DNA from: a virus
Reading direction: 5' to 3' (one strand)
Length of the DNA: 37,240 bases
IMG/VR virus record: IMGVR_UViG_3300032053_006543
Location: 1-37,240 of that record
Positions 7,763-16,455 of the stretch are shown piece by piece. Made by a program: the position numbers and the translations under genes. Every line of letters begins with the position of its first letter. Position 1 is the stretch's first letter. The notes beneath the pieces are model-generated. The model saw only the letters and a list, made by a program, of their open reading frames with translations, was not told the DNA's origin and did no database searches.

Positions 7763-9325
7763 CTAGTCGTCCATCTCACCGTTTAGCATCCGTCCCAGAA
7801 GGTCTTGTTGATTATGCCTCTCAAGATTGCTCTGACCTACTGTAGCGAGACGTTGTTTCGCAATCGCGATATACTCCGGGTCTTGTTCAATGCCTATGAA
7901 GCGATCTCCTTCAGAGATTGCAGCCAACAAGGTTGATCCAGAACCAGCAAAAGGATCCAAGACCGTACCTCCTTTGGGTGTGACCAGTCGGATCAAATAC
8001 CGCATGAGGTCTTGTGACTTAACGGTCGGGTGTTTGTTGATCAAGCCCGCTTCACTTAGACCATCATGCTTATCCGATTGAGAAGCCTTAGCCGTATAGT
8101 GGAACGGTGGTTCTTGAGTGAAGTTCTTGAAGAACCGTGAAGCGGACCCACTTTCTTGCGTACCACTTTGCTCATCGAGTATTTTGATCGGACATCCAGG
8201 CACGCAATCCTTTGTGCATGCAGGACTGTGGCTTAAGGTTAGGTTGGCGGGCCAGCGGCCGACGTTCGAGTTGCCGACCGCGAGCCGCGAGCCAAGCCCA
8301 AACATGCCCTCGTCGCCGGGCGTCGTTTCCCGTAGCGGTTTGGTGCCAGCAATCCGGCACCCGTCGATATTAATCGCGCCGGTCCCATGCGCGATCACGT
8401 TCGCGGCAACGGTGCCGATCAGTGGCTTACGAACCAGCCACCAACACTCTACGGCTGGCTTAAGTGCGGTACCCCAACCTGACCATTGTTTAGCAGCCTC
8501 AGTTGTTGGTGTGTTGCGTTTCACAGAAGAACCTTCTGAAACTCCGCCTACGAATCCTTTGTGCCCATTCATAGAAGAGTTTCTAAGCACCCCCTCACCA
8601 GGTCGAGTTTCATTCACTTTACGCAATGCTAAGCTGTCAGACTTACCACCTGTAATAAATCCATCTACAGCTTTACTCACGTCTAGGCTTTTCGGAAACC
8701 CGCTGCCAAAAAGATGGAGTACAAACTCATCAGTCGGCTCGGCTCGCAACAGAAGATCAAGTTGTTCAGAATTCAACGAATCTAAGAACATCTGAACCTC
8801 TGCACTCCGATCCTTGACGTTGTAGATGCAATCCCTAACCTCGAAACCAGCATTCTCCAGCGCGGTAGCGGTCCAATGCGAGGTGCGTGGCAAGGACCAC
8901 ACAATAGCAAAACCTCCGGGCTTCAAGACCCGTAAGCTTTCCCCAAAAACATCGGAGAGAAAACCAATAAACTTCTCTCTGATTTCATGTAACTTCTCTT
9001 GCGTGTCAAAGGCAGGTTCGGAACACTCACAACCAAGAATGGTTTTCCACCCTCGTTTATGCTTCTTACATTTCCTACACATCGGGTTTCGACTGCTGCT
9101 GCCAATAGCCGGTGCCGGAACTCTATTTCCCCCATCCGTGAAACCGTGTTTAGTTATTGGATACTGCCATGAATCTGGATTATCAAAATCAAGATTCATG
9201 AAGGCAATACCAGCCGGAGGGTCAGTGACGATAGAATCCACAGAAGAGGCGGGGAGCCCACGAAGAACGTCTAGGCAATCCCCATGGTAAAGAACCCCAC
9301 AGTCACTCGTGTACGGCTCACTCAT
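7763..9325 (-). CDS. N4-cytosine/N6-adenine DNA methyltransferase (beta-class order)
   Basis: A 520-residue enzyme that should transfer methyl from AdoMet to an exocyclic amino group in DNA. I chose ATG 9325 (MSEPYTSD), which has an AGAGG ribosome site and overlaps the upstream stop in ATGAGTGA; a GTG 27 nt further upstream is less likely. Catalytic motif IV is TDPPAG (Asp35-Ala38), a variant of DPPY. The AdoMet motif I, LDPFAGSGS (FAGSG 459-463), lies near the C-terminus. This gives the beta-class order. Between them are a CxxC...CxC cluster (residues ~84-105) and a block with HGTGAINIDGCRI and GRWPANLTLSH, known from many phage and bacterial methyltransferases. A likely job is protecting phage DNA from restriction. 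Part of the gene is unusually GC-rich. Confidence 0.9.
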   Translation of the reverse strand: MSEPYTSDCGVLYHGDCLDVLRGLPASSVDSIVTDPPAGIAFMNLDFDNPDSWQYPITKHGFTDGGNRVPAPAIGSSSRNPMCRKCKKHKRGWKTILGCECSEPAFDTQEKLHEIREKFIGFLSDVFGESLRVLKPGGFAIVWSLPRTSHWTATALENAGFEVRDCIYNVKDRSAEVQMFLDSLNSEQLDLLLRAEPTDEFVLHLFGSGFPKSLDVSKAVDGFITGGKSDSLALRKVNETRPGEGVLRNSSMNGHKGFVGGVSEGSSVKRNTPTTEAAKQWSGWGTALKPAVECWWLVRKPLIGTVAANVIAHGTGAINIDGCRIAGTKPLRETTPGDEGMFGLGSRLAVGNSNVGRWPANLTLSHSPACTKDCVPGCPIKILDEQSGTQESGSASRFFKNFTQEPPFHYTAKASQSDKHDGLSEAGLINKHPTVKSQDLMRYLIRLVTPKGGTVLDPFAGSGSTLLAAISEGDRFIGIEQDPEYIAIAKQRLATVGQSNLERHNQQDLLGRMLNGEMDD

Positions 9326-9944
9326 GGCGCACCCTCTTGCTAATTTTCTCACTCACCAACTGAAGGTGCTCTTTAGCTTTGGTTAGCGGGATACCACCAC
9401 GATCAACTTCAAATCTAAGTAGGTCCAAAATACTTCCAAGCTTCAGGTGTGTGGTCATATCGAAGCTGCCACGTTCTTGAGACAATCGGTTCTCGCATGC
9501 TTGGAACAAATTTTGAACGTCCTCTTTATCCGGATCATAAGTGTCCTCCGTGCTTGGACCGGAGTTGAACTCAGGCGGTGTCAAACCAAAAGCTCGTTCT
9601 AAGCTCCACAGAACAGTTGAAAATTTGGATTCGCCCGTGAACTTTTTCCAAAGCCCTATGCAGTCCCAAGACTCACGACACACGAAGCACCATACGGCCG
9701 ATGGGCCCCTGGCGGTTTCCGGGTAGTATCTGGCACTAGGCCGATTGTCCGTCCCGTGGAATGGACACGATATTTGCTCCTGTTGCCCACCTTGTTTCTT
9801 GAGACTATGCCCATGCCTAGCCAGCACGTCATAAGCCGACACGGATTGGCGTATCGCCTCTACCCGTGCTTGAAACCACTCCTTACGAGCAATCCCACGC
9901 ACATGATCCGCAAACGCTTCTTGCTCAAAATCCCGAGCGGCCAT
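9318..9944 (-). CDS. Primase zinc-binding domain protein (DnaG CHC2-type), no TOPRIM
   Basis: A 208-residue protein. Residues 60-89 form a DnaG-type CHC2 zinc ribbon (C60-P-F-H63 and C86-F-V-C89), with the typical preceding helix (SVSAYDVLARHGHSLKK) and the following ESWDCIGLWKKF. The rest is helical (LSQERGSFDMTTHLKLG). The catalytic TOPRIM half of DnaG is absent and is not found elsewhere in the window, so primer synthesis must use a partner encoded elsewhere. ATG 9944 overlaps the dnaB stop (TGATG) and the gene's own stop overlaps the methyltransferase start. The position directly after dnaB fits a helicase-primase complex. Confidence 0.85.
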   Translation of the reverse strand: MAARDFEQEAFADHVRGIARKEWFQARVEAIRQSVSAYDVLARHGHSLKKQGGQQEQISCPFHGTDNRPSARYYPETARGPSAVWCFVCRESWDCIGLWKKFTGESKFSTVLWSLERAFGLTPPEFNSGPSTEDTYDPDKEDVQNLFQACENRLSQERGSFDMTTHLKLGSILDLLRFEVDRGGIPLTKAKEHLQLVSEKISKRVRHE

Positions 9945-12900
9945 CAGAGCTGCACCTGCATCGATTGAAGGTAAGAGTCGAACTCCTCAACCACGAAACC
10001 CTGCGGTTCCATCCGCTTGGGGGAGAGAATCCTCCGACTCACAAAGTTTACATGCGCTTGAAATGGTTCAAACAGTGGGTTGTCTCGATTCTTCAGATTG
10101 CAGAATTTGGTGAGCCCAGCGTTACGCATTTCTTCGTTAAGGTAGGTGCTGGTGATCACGTCAGCAGTCTTTTCGCAATTATGTACTAGCAACCCACCGG
10201 CTGCGAATTCATGGTCTCCCGTGACCTCAAGATCATAAACATGAGCCTCACCAGCTGGAACCACAGAAATTACTTTCTGTGGTATTACGGTAGCTAGTAG
10301 TCTATTTAGTAACTCCGCGTCTGGATCACCTAAGACCCCGTTTTGACTCAAAGTGATTAACGCGTCTTCAATAGCCCCACGAGATACTAGTGGGTAACCA
10401 CGACGCTCAATTTTACTCAACGCTATGTTACATTTCCGAGGGAAGTAGAAACGCTCTCTCTCGATGGATCCGGTATACACCCCTCTGCTGCTATGTTTCA
10501 GAAACCCTTTGCGAACCATGGTTTGCATCAAACTGTACGCTCGTCTGGTATTGTTACCGTCATGGTTGCCGTATAGTTGGTCCGCAATAGACCGGAGTTG
10601 CAGTGGCCGCTTCTTGCCGACGAACAAGTTATATGCCTTGATCTGTTCAGTGCCTTTACGTGTGAACCAGCCGTATCGCAATAGTAGGCGACGGTAGATG
10701 TCCGCCACTGGCCACTCCTCTAAAGAGGCCCTGCGATCAGAACCGGCATACTTTTTAACGAAACGTTTCAACCTGTTTTGTTTGTGGGGTTCGGTAAAGC
10801 CTATCAAAGACGCAAACAGCTTCCGACCACGGCGGGAACGTATGGTGAGCACTTCTTGTGGGTACTCCTTGCCGTTTAGCTTCGCGATTTTGGGGTGAAT
10901 AGCTGAGTCTATACCGAAGCCGAGCAACATGAGTTGGACATGCTCAAGGGTCCCACGCTTAGCTACTTCTTGCCCAATGCTTATGTTGCCTTGAGTGTTG
11001 ACGTGTCCGTCCGTATCCCAGAATCCTTTGAGAAAAGACAATTGACATTGAGAAGAAGATTGCAAAATGCAAGTGGGCACCCCATCAGTACCGCGATCAG
11101 AACCAATAGCCCTGAACCAACGTGCAAGTGCTCCGCTCCCTTTCGCTAAGATGAATACACCTGATGCCTTTCTTTTATAGCGTAGAAGACGCTTCCCAAA
11201 AGCTACGAAGAAATAGGCAGAAATCTTAGCCTTAACCTTGGTCTCTAAGAGATTACCAACGTAACCCACCCCTTCTTCTTGCGAAATACCATCCCCAATG
11301 TAGGCTCCTAACAGGTAAGCTAATTCAGGGGTCACCGCTTTCGGAACACGGATAGATCTCTCCCATTTCTGAAACTTCAATACCGGTAATTTGGGTTCGG
11401 ACTTGTCCGACATTGTGTAAGAGTTCGAGGCACCTAAAACGTAGGATTCTTTACTTAGATGCCTAGCCTCTACCCACTCCAACCCGGACTCGGTTATCGT
11501 CCGAAAACGATGATCTGGTGTTACCACAATTTTAGTACCACGGTCCGTGCTGACCACCACAACATCGCGCACACCGTTGTCAAAATTAGATAGGACTTTT
11601 TGCCACCCAGTTGAACTCCACACCTCTGTTCCAGGCCGAACGGATTCAATGGGTAGTAACGCCCCTTTGGTTTGAATAAGGGTACCTGCCGAACAGCACG
11701 CGTTTGCATACGTTAAAGCCTTGAGTTTATAAATACCGTCATTCTTGTCCGCATCGTCCTTTCCATTTCGATTGATCTGGAAAAGCATCAAGACAGGAAC
11801 ACCAGCATTGTGATCGAAGGTTAGAGCTAGACGCTTCGAGTCATTGACCACACTGTTTAGCTCAATTGTGTAGTCCTTATTTTTCCTGGCCTTCCTGGGT
11901 TCAATCCACTGCCCATGATCCAGTACAACCAGCCCCACCTCAAACTCCTTGTGCAGAAGTTCCAGTTGAGCCCGGATATCATCCATGTTCCAGTCCCGAT
12001 CTGGACACACAAGTTCAAAATGCGTGTAGGTCGGATTGGAGTCAAAATCCCGAATCACAACATTTTGATAGAAGTCCTTCTCCTCTTGCGTCAAAGTACC
12101 GTCACGGATAGCTCGGTAGTCTAACGGCTTAAAACCCCTGTTAGCAAAACGGGTGTTGGTGGTGTGGATCGTGTAAATGTTCCTTCTGATTTGTTCATAC
12201 TTCATCTCAAAGGATACATAGACTACATTGGTCTTATACCGAGTAACCGCGTTGTAGCACCAGTTGCACGCGAAACTCGTTTTTAACTCGCCTGGATATG
12301 CAGCGTGAATCCACAACTCCCCCTTCTTGGCCCCTCTACAGATGTCGTCTACCTCATTGATCCCACAAAGGCTGCCAATCGCCTTACCCCTATCCATCTC
12401 CGCCAAGTTGTACTCATCAATCATCTCTTGAGCGTCGGTACGGATATCCCCGTGGACCCTCACATTCGTATCGGTGACTCGTAGTTCCTGGGACTTCTTA
12501 TTGAAGTGCGAGATAGCGGCTTCCAACCCCTTTATTTTCTCGCCCTTGTTGTCCTTGTCCTCGATACCACGCATGAGTATCTCGTGGGTTTCCTTGATCA
12601 GTGCCACCGCCTTGATCTTGCCTTGTTCCTCTTGCTGCGTGCGCAATAGATGGACAAAGTTCGTCCTGGCGTATGGTTTCTCTACCCGTATGTCCTTGAC
12701 CCGCTCTATCTCCTCTAGGTGCTTGCTCGATTCAAAGTAATCCAGAACAGTCTGAGCCGACGGTATCTCGAAGAACTGAGAGAAAAAACCAAGCACGTAC
12801 TTGTAGATGCGCTCGTCCTCTGGACGCCCCCAATCAAGTTGTCCAGCTTCCACGGCTTTACGCAGTAGTTGGAAGTTTCGGACAAGATTCTCCTGAGAGA

Positions 12901-12946
12901 CTTCCTTGTCATATTCAATAACCGATCTGAGTAAACGCTTTGGCAT
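9944..12946 (-). CDS. dnaB: DnaB-type replicative helicase with in-frame intein
   Basis: A 1000-residue precursor; without the 506-residue intein it is 494 residues, normal for DnaB. The N-terminal ~150 residues are a helical domain (FFSQFFEIPSAQTVLDYF). The RecA-like core starts at GSLCGINEVDDICRGAKKGE. Walker A is variant, AAYPGELKTSFA (Lys222), and Walker B is VGLVVLDHGQW (Asp343). After splicing the core continues with EKTADVI and a C-terminal arm. It unwinds DNA at the fork and recruits primase. ATG 12946 directly follows the stop of the loader-like gene (TAGATG), with no clear ribosome site, suggesting coupled translation. Its closeness to real DnaB versus other phage RecA-fold helicases cannot be settled by eye. 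Confidence 0.9.
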   Translation of the reverse strand: MPKRLLRSVIEYDKEVSQENLVRNFQLLRKAVEAGQLDWGRPEDERIYKYVLGFFSQFFEIPSAQTVLDYFESSKHLEEIERVKDIRVEKPYARTNFVHLLRTQQEEQGKIKAVALIKETHEILMRGIEDKDNKGEKIKGLEAAISHFNKKSQELRVTDTNVRVHGDIRTDAQEMIDEYNLAEMDRGKAIGSLCGINEVDDICRGAKKGELWIHAAYPGELKTSFACNWCYNAVTRYKTNVVYVSFEMKYEQIRRNIYTIHTTNTRFANRGFKPLDYRAIRDGTLTQEEKDFYQNVVIRDFDSNPTYTHFELVCPDRDWNMDDIRAQLELLHKEFEVGLVVLDHGQWIEPRKARKNKDYTIELNSVVNDSKRLALTFDHNAGVPVLMLFQINRNGKDDADKNDGIYKLKALTYANACCSAGTLIQTKGALLPIESVRPGTEVWSSTGWQKVLSNFDNGVRDVVVVSTDRGTKIVVTPDHRFRTITESGLEWVEARHLSKESYVLGASNSYTMSDKSEPKLPVLKFQKWERSIRVPKAVTPELAYLLGAYIGDGISQEEGVGYVGNLLETKVKAKISAYFFVAFGKRLLRYKRKASGVFILAKGSGALARWFRAIGSDRGTDGVPTCILQSSSQCQLSFLKGFWDTDGHVNTQGNISIGQEVAKRGTLEHVQLMLLGFGIDSAIHPKIAKLNGKEYPQEVLTIRSRRGRKLFASLIGFTEPHKQNRLKRFVKKYAGSDRRASLEEWPVADIYRRLLLRYGWFTRKGTEQIKAYNLFVGKKRPLQLRSIADQLYGNHDGNNTRRAYSLMQTMVRKGFLKHSSRGVYTGSIERERFYFPRKCNIALSKIERRGYPLVSRGAIEDALITLSQNGVLGDPDAELLNRLLATVIPQKVISVVPAGEAHVYDLEVTGDHEFAAGGLLVHNCEKTADVITSTYLNEEMRNAGLTKFCNLKNRDNPLFEPFQAHVNFVSRRILSPKRMEPQGFVVEEFDSYLQSMQVQL
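10178..11695 (-). mobile_element. Large intein with LAGLIDADG endonuclease and winged-helix-like insert in dnaB
   Basis: Residues 418-923 (506 aa). Block A is CSAGTLIQT; I chose the second Cys of a Cys-Cys pair because it gives the usual C-x2-G-T spacing. Block B is VTPDHRF. LAGLIDADG helices are LLGAYIGDG and LKGFWDTDG. The end is AGGLLVHN with Cys924 as +1 nucleophile. It is longer than most endonuclease inteins. The extra ~150 residues between the endonuclease and the splicing end contain a winged-helix-like stretch (SIADQLYG, SLMQTMVRKGFLK), roughly nt 10470-10610. All splicing residues are present. If the first Cys were residue 1, the borders would shift by one codon. Confidence 0.93.
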
Positions 12947-13810
12947 CTAGAATGAGTCCGGACCAGTGGGCTTACGTTTCCACCCAGGTTTGAAAGCTGC
13001 CTTATGTTTTGGCTTCGTGTCTAGTTGTGGATCAGCTGCAATGAAACGTGGGGTTATAGGTACAACTGCCTCTATTTCGCGAGGAGTCTCGATGCCGGGC
13101 CCCATCGCCACATCCTCCCCCAACACAATACGAGCGGTATTATCATCATCGGCCCCGCCCAAATCCACGATATCAAAACGACTATCTATGTACTCACTTG
13201 CCTCATAGTCATAGGTTTTGTGCCCTGGCCCATAGAAGTTTAGTGTCCCTTCCACGATCCACGTCGGACGAAACAGAACTTCTCGAATACCGAGCGCTTC
13301 CCTAAATACACTTGCCGCCGCTTTGTTGGGAGCGTAAATGTACCCAAGCTTGATGATCAGTAGGGGTGGATCCGAAATTAGATCCGAAACGGAATTGTGG
13401 GTTTCGATGTCATCACGGACTTCTTTGGCTCGCTGCTTGTATGATTCGTTACCAAGCCACACGTCCAACAGATTCCGATCAGTGACTATCTTGTAGTGGA
13501 ACTTCGTGGAGAACCGCCTCTTGCCAGCCAGAGCCCAATGCAAATGCTGACAAACCACCGGCCAGCTGCCTTTAATGAAGAGGTTGTCCTCTACCCGATC
13601 CCCTTCTATCTCACCCGCCGGGTTCACAACGGGTTGGTACAACTGACTTCTGATTGGCTTTGAACCAAAAATCTCTGGCCCCAAAAAGCCCAGCAACAGT
13701 CGCTTCTCTAGGCAAATACACCGCCTGGGGTGAATTTCATCCTCAGTGTAGTCGTACAGCCACAAAGCCCCTTTACACAACGGGCAAGCTGCACTGTTGA
13801 CCTCAGACAC
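12947..13810 (-). CDS. Zinc-ribbon helicase-loader-like protein with degenerate P-loop
   Basis: A 287-residue protein, GTG start at 13810. The N-terminus has a Cys4 ribbon (C9-P-L-C12 and C31-I-C33) like those that open many phage DnaC-type loaders. Next comes a region that follows the layout of the DnaC AAA+ core: NLFIKGSWPVVCQHLHWAL where the P-loop should be, then YKIVTDRNLLDVWLG, then DPPLLIIKLGYIY at the Walker B position, then SVFREALGIREVLFRPTWIV. The Walker A Gly-Lys-Thr and Walker B acids are lost. The C-terminal ~90 residues are Pro/Lys-rich. It lies directly upstream of dnaB (stop and start adjacent), as expected for a loader. I infer a non-ATPase loader or adaptor; homology is suggested, not proven. 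Confidence 0.5.
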   Translation of the reverse strand: MSEVNSAACPLCKGALWLYDYTEDEIHPRRCICLEKRLLLGFLGPEIFGSKPIRSQLYQPVVNPAGEIEGDRVEDNLFIKGSWPVVCQHLHWALAGKRRFSTKFHYKIVTDRNLLDVWLGNESYKQRAKEVRDDIETHNSVSDLISDPPLLIIKLGYIYAPNKAAASVFREALGIREVLFRPTWIVEGTLNFYGPGHKTYDYEASEYIDSRFDIVDLGGADDDNTARIVLGEDVAMGPGIETPREIEAVVPITPRFIAADPQLDTKPKHKAAFKPGWKRKPTGPDSF

Positions 13811-13831
13811 GGGTATAGCTACACCACTCGC

Positions 13832-15601
13832 TTACGAAGAACGAAGGCTTCTGGCGAGTTCCTTGGTGAAACTTTCGCCCGACCCAAAATCCAACGCCCC
13901 TACAGCGGATTCCCCAAGAACCTTGTCAATCAGATCCTTTTTCTTTTGGAGAATTTCAAGCGTGTAACGATCGATCGATTTGCGTGCTTTGTCCGTAGTG
14001 CCCGGCCTTTCAGCCACCAAATGAACCGCCACCACATGCTGGTGGGGGGAACCTATGCGTATTGGCCGCCCCAAGAGCTGTAAATAGCTGCCCCATGACC
14101 ACGGAGCGTTGTAGAACACCATCGCGGAAGCAGCTTGGAGATTGATTGCTTCTGAACCGGCATCTGAAATGAAGATGACCCGCACGTCGGATTGAAGGTT
14201 TTGAAAGGCCTCTTGAGCCTTTTGACGAGCGGGGTTGGCTTTCGTATCCACTACGTCACCCGTGACCGCCACACTTTTTATCCCAAGCTGCATACAAAGC
14301 TCTTGGAGCCTGGGTACATGCGACGCAAAACGTGTGTAAACGATGACCTTTTCATCCTCGAATTCCTCGGATAGCAAATCGAGAAGTGCTCGTTCTTTTG
14401 AGCTTAGCTCCAAGGGTAAAGCAGGTACCAACACATCATCGAACATATCCAGAACCATGTCCCTCTCCCCGTATTCGTATTTAAGCAGTGCCATCGAGTC
14501 AACGGTTTTCTGGCAATACACAAGAGCAACAAGTTTCTTGTGCTCTTCGTAATCTTTGACCTCACCGTCCCCCAACTCCAGTATCCCGGTCAAAGCCTCA
14601 GAATATTTGGAATTCTCAACGGCCGATAGCTCAACCACCACTTCTTTCGTAATAAGCGTTGGAAGTTCATCTGAAATCAGGTGCTTCGGGCGGCCAAGGA
14701 AAAATGGGTCGATCCGATCACGGAAGGCTTGTAGATTTTTGTAGCCGACCACGATAGGGATTTTCCGACCACCACCAACGGACTGTAGTTTAGTGACGCA
14801 GTAGTCATTCATGAACTGCGACTTGTTCCGGAACACGTCAGGGTGAATCGCTTTGTAGATGGAGTACCCTTCGATCAAGTTGTTCTTCAGAAGGGTCGCG
14901 GTCATTCCATAACAACGGTTTGCCCGGAGGGCCAGCTGACTACAGACCTCCCACGTCTTTGTGTTGTTGTTTTTGAAGGCAGTGCATTCGTCATACGCTA
15001 CAACAAGCCCAGGGATGGCTTGTGTTATACCGTTCAGAAGCCCAGGAGTGGCCGGAGCTTTTGGATCAGGTTTACCATTAGCCAATCGAGGCACTGAAGC
15101 CCCGGCATTCCAGTCCCGAACTAGAAGGGCGTAGCCGATCATCAGGATCGCCTTATTCGGGCCCTGGTGCGCTGCAAACGCCTCGTAAATGCCCTTACGC
15201 TCTTGGGCCGAACCTTCCACAATGAAGGTCTGGATTCCAGTAGAGAATTTCCTGATCTCCGACCCCCACTGACGGATAGCACTTTTTGGTGCCACAATGA
15301 TGGCCTTGGTGTCGGGCTCCTTATCCCACACGTAACACAAGGAGCCGATAAGACAAATGCTCTTGCCAGTACCAGTGGCATCCCCAAGTACCATCCGCTT
15401 CATGGCCAGCAGGTGGTAGATAGCTTGGACCTGGTAGTACCGGAGCTTAAATGGCTGAACCGTTCCATCCAAGGCCAGGAACTCTGTCCTGAGCAGAGGC
15501 GTCGGCTTAAGCGTGACGGTCTTGGTGGCCCGAACTTGTTTGAGGATCTCGTATACCTTTGTATTGACTACGAGATTGTCCGGGTCTTTGGTCTTTGCCA
15601 C
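13832..15601 (-). CDS. SNF2-family superfamily 2 helicase/translocase
   Basis: A 589-residue protein, GTG start at 15601. Motif Q-like LRYYQVQAIYHLL precedes Walker A GDATGTGKSICL (Lys80), motif Ia AIIVAPKSAIRQW, the DEAH-position box AYDECTAF (Asp204, Glu205) and motif III GMTATLLKN. The second RecA lobe has VIVYTRFASHVPRL, SDAGSEAINLQAAS and motif VI LLGRPIRIGS. The compact size and the DECT box fit phage SNF2-type helicases, which may remodel replication or recombination intermediates. It is the promoter-proximal gene of the minus-strand operon, 21 nt ahead of the loader-like gene, and diverges from the gene at 15661. Confidence 0.9.
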   Translation of the reverse strand: MAKTKDPDNLVVNTKVYEILKQVRATKTVTLKPTPLLRTEFLALDGTVQPFKLRYYQVQAIYHLLAMKRMVLGDATGTGKSICLIGSLCYVWDKEPDTKAIIVAPKSAIRQWGSEIRKFSTGIQTFIVEGSAQERKGIYEAFAAHQGPNKAILMIGYALLVRDWNAGASVPRLANGKPDPKAPATPGLLNGITQAIPGLVVAYDECTAFKNNNTKTWEVCSQLALRANRCYGMTATLLKNNLIEGYSIYKAIHPDVFRNKSQFMNDYCVTKLQSVGGGRKIPIVVGYKNLQAFRDRIDPFFLGRPKHLISDELPTLITKEVVVELSAVENSKYSEALTGILELGDGEVKDYEEHKKLVALVYCQKTVDSMALLKYEYGERDMVLDMFDDVLVPALPLELSSKERALLDLLSEEFEDEKVIVYTRFASHVPRLQELCMQLGIKSVAVTGDVVDTKANPARQKAQEAFQNLQSDVRVIFISDAGSEAINLQAASAMVFYNAPWSWGSYLQLLGRPIRIGSPHQHVVAVHLVAERPGTTDKARKSIDRYTLEILQKKKDLIDKVLGESAVGALDFGSGESFTKELARSLRSS

Positions 15602-15660
15602 TCATGGAGATACACCAGAGTTAGGCAAAGTAGCTAATCTTTTAGTAGGGTGGGTAAATT
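15602..15660. promoter_or_regulatory. Divergent intergenic region
   Basis: Only 59 bp separate the SNF2 gene (leftward) from the gene at 15661 (rightward). It must hold the start of the 14-kb replication operon's transcript, unless that starts inside the neighbour, and a G-rich ribosome site (GTAGGGTGGG) for the right-hand gene. I see no clear sigma-70 boxes. Confidence 0.35.
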
Positions 15661-16383
15661 ATGGATCCACTCGCCAACCGTGTAGTCAATCGCTTCTTAG
15701 CGGAACGAAGGGTTACCCACGTGGGGATGGAATTTCCAACCCTGGATGCCCTGCGGAAGTATTTACACAAGCATCCCCAGGCGGACAAATCCAAGCACAA
15801 GGTCGAAAGCGGTAAGCCAGAGGAATCGGATAAGCCAGAACCCAAGGCCGAGAAAGGCTTCAAAACCGCTCCTGGTAGTACTGAAGATCGTCGGGAAAAA
15901 GCTTACAAGCCCATCAAAGATGTTGTGGCGGAGCTAGAGAAGCAAAAGAAAAAATGGCGAGGGATCCCATATTCGGACCGAGAACAGGAGTGGGGGAAGG
16001 CTTATCGTGAGTTACTAACCAAAGTACAGAAAGCCTTACCGAAGCCTAAGGATGAGGAAGCATTCTATGACGCCGCTACTGCTGCGCAAGGTGAAGGGGA
16101 TAAAAAGGTACTTGCGTTACTCGCAGGGCTGATTCAGCCTGGGGTTGACCGTGATGAGTTCTTGGCCAAGGATAGGAAGAAGCCCAAGTCACCAACTCAG
16201 GCCAAACTTTTTAAGATCTTCGATGATGAGGGCATCACTGACCAACTACGCGACGAAGCTGAGGAGCCACGACACTCCACCCGTGGCCGTGACAGCACCC
16301 CTCGTAAACCGACTGGTCCGCACCCCGCCCGCAACCTACGAGTATTGGACAATTTCGTTCGCGACGTAATTGGCAAGCCCTAG
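15661..16383 (+). CDS. Hypothetical protein with leader and HP-x-AD element
   Basis: A 240-residue, strongly charged protein. It opens with MDPLANRVVNRFLAERR, an Arg-rich amphipathic helix also seen at the start of unrelated proteins in this window. Residues ~25-47 form the element EFPTLDALRKYLHKHP then QADKSKHKV, closely matched in the zeta-like protein at 21203-22528. A Lys/Glu/Pro linker follows, then helices with ELEKQKKKWRGIPYSDRE and ALLAGLIQPGVDRDEF, and an Arg/Pro-rich end (RPTGP-type) finishing NLRVLDNFVRDVIGKP. No enzyme motif seen. It is an isolated rightward gene between leftward operons. A virion-associated role is inference. Confidence 0.7.
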   Translation: MDPLANRVVNRFLAERRVTHVGMEFPTLDALRKYLHKHPQADKSKHKVESGKPEESDKPEPKAEKGFKTAPGSTEDRREKAYKPIKDVVAELEKQKKKWRGIPYSDREQEWGKAYRELLTKVQKALPKPKDEEAFYDAATAAQGEGDKKVLALLAGLIQPGVDRDEFLAKDRKKPKSPTQAKLFKIFDDEGITDQLRDEAEEPRHSTRGRDSTPRKPTGPHPARNLRVLDNFVRDVIGKP

Positions 16384-16432
16384 GACGATCCTGTAGCCCT
16401 CTGCCGCTGCTCGGGTCTGTGCCCCACATCAA

Positions 16433-16455
16433 CCGGGTGAAAACTCATTTCCCGG
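16433..16455. terminator. Possible hairpin between convergent genes
   Basis: CCGGG (16433-16437) pairs with CCCGG (16451-16455) around a 13-nt loop with further partial A/T pairing. It lies where the rightward gene (ends 16383) meets the leftward gene (ends 16445). There is no T-run, so an intrinsic terminator is only a possibility. Confidence 0.25.

Noticed and set aside
8118-8795. Rightward 225-residue frame inside the methyltransferase
   Set aside because: It is antisense to conserved methyltransferase blocks; its length is explained by the GC-rich patch, which reduces stop codons.
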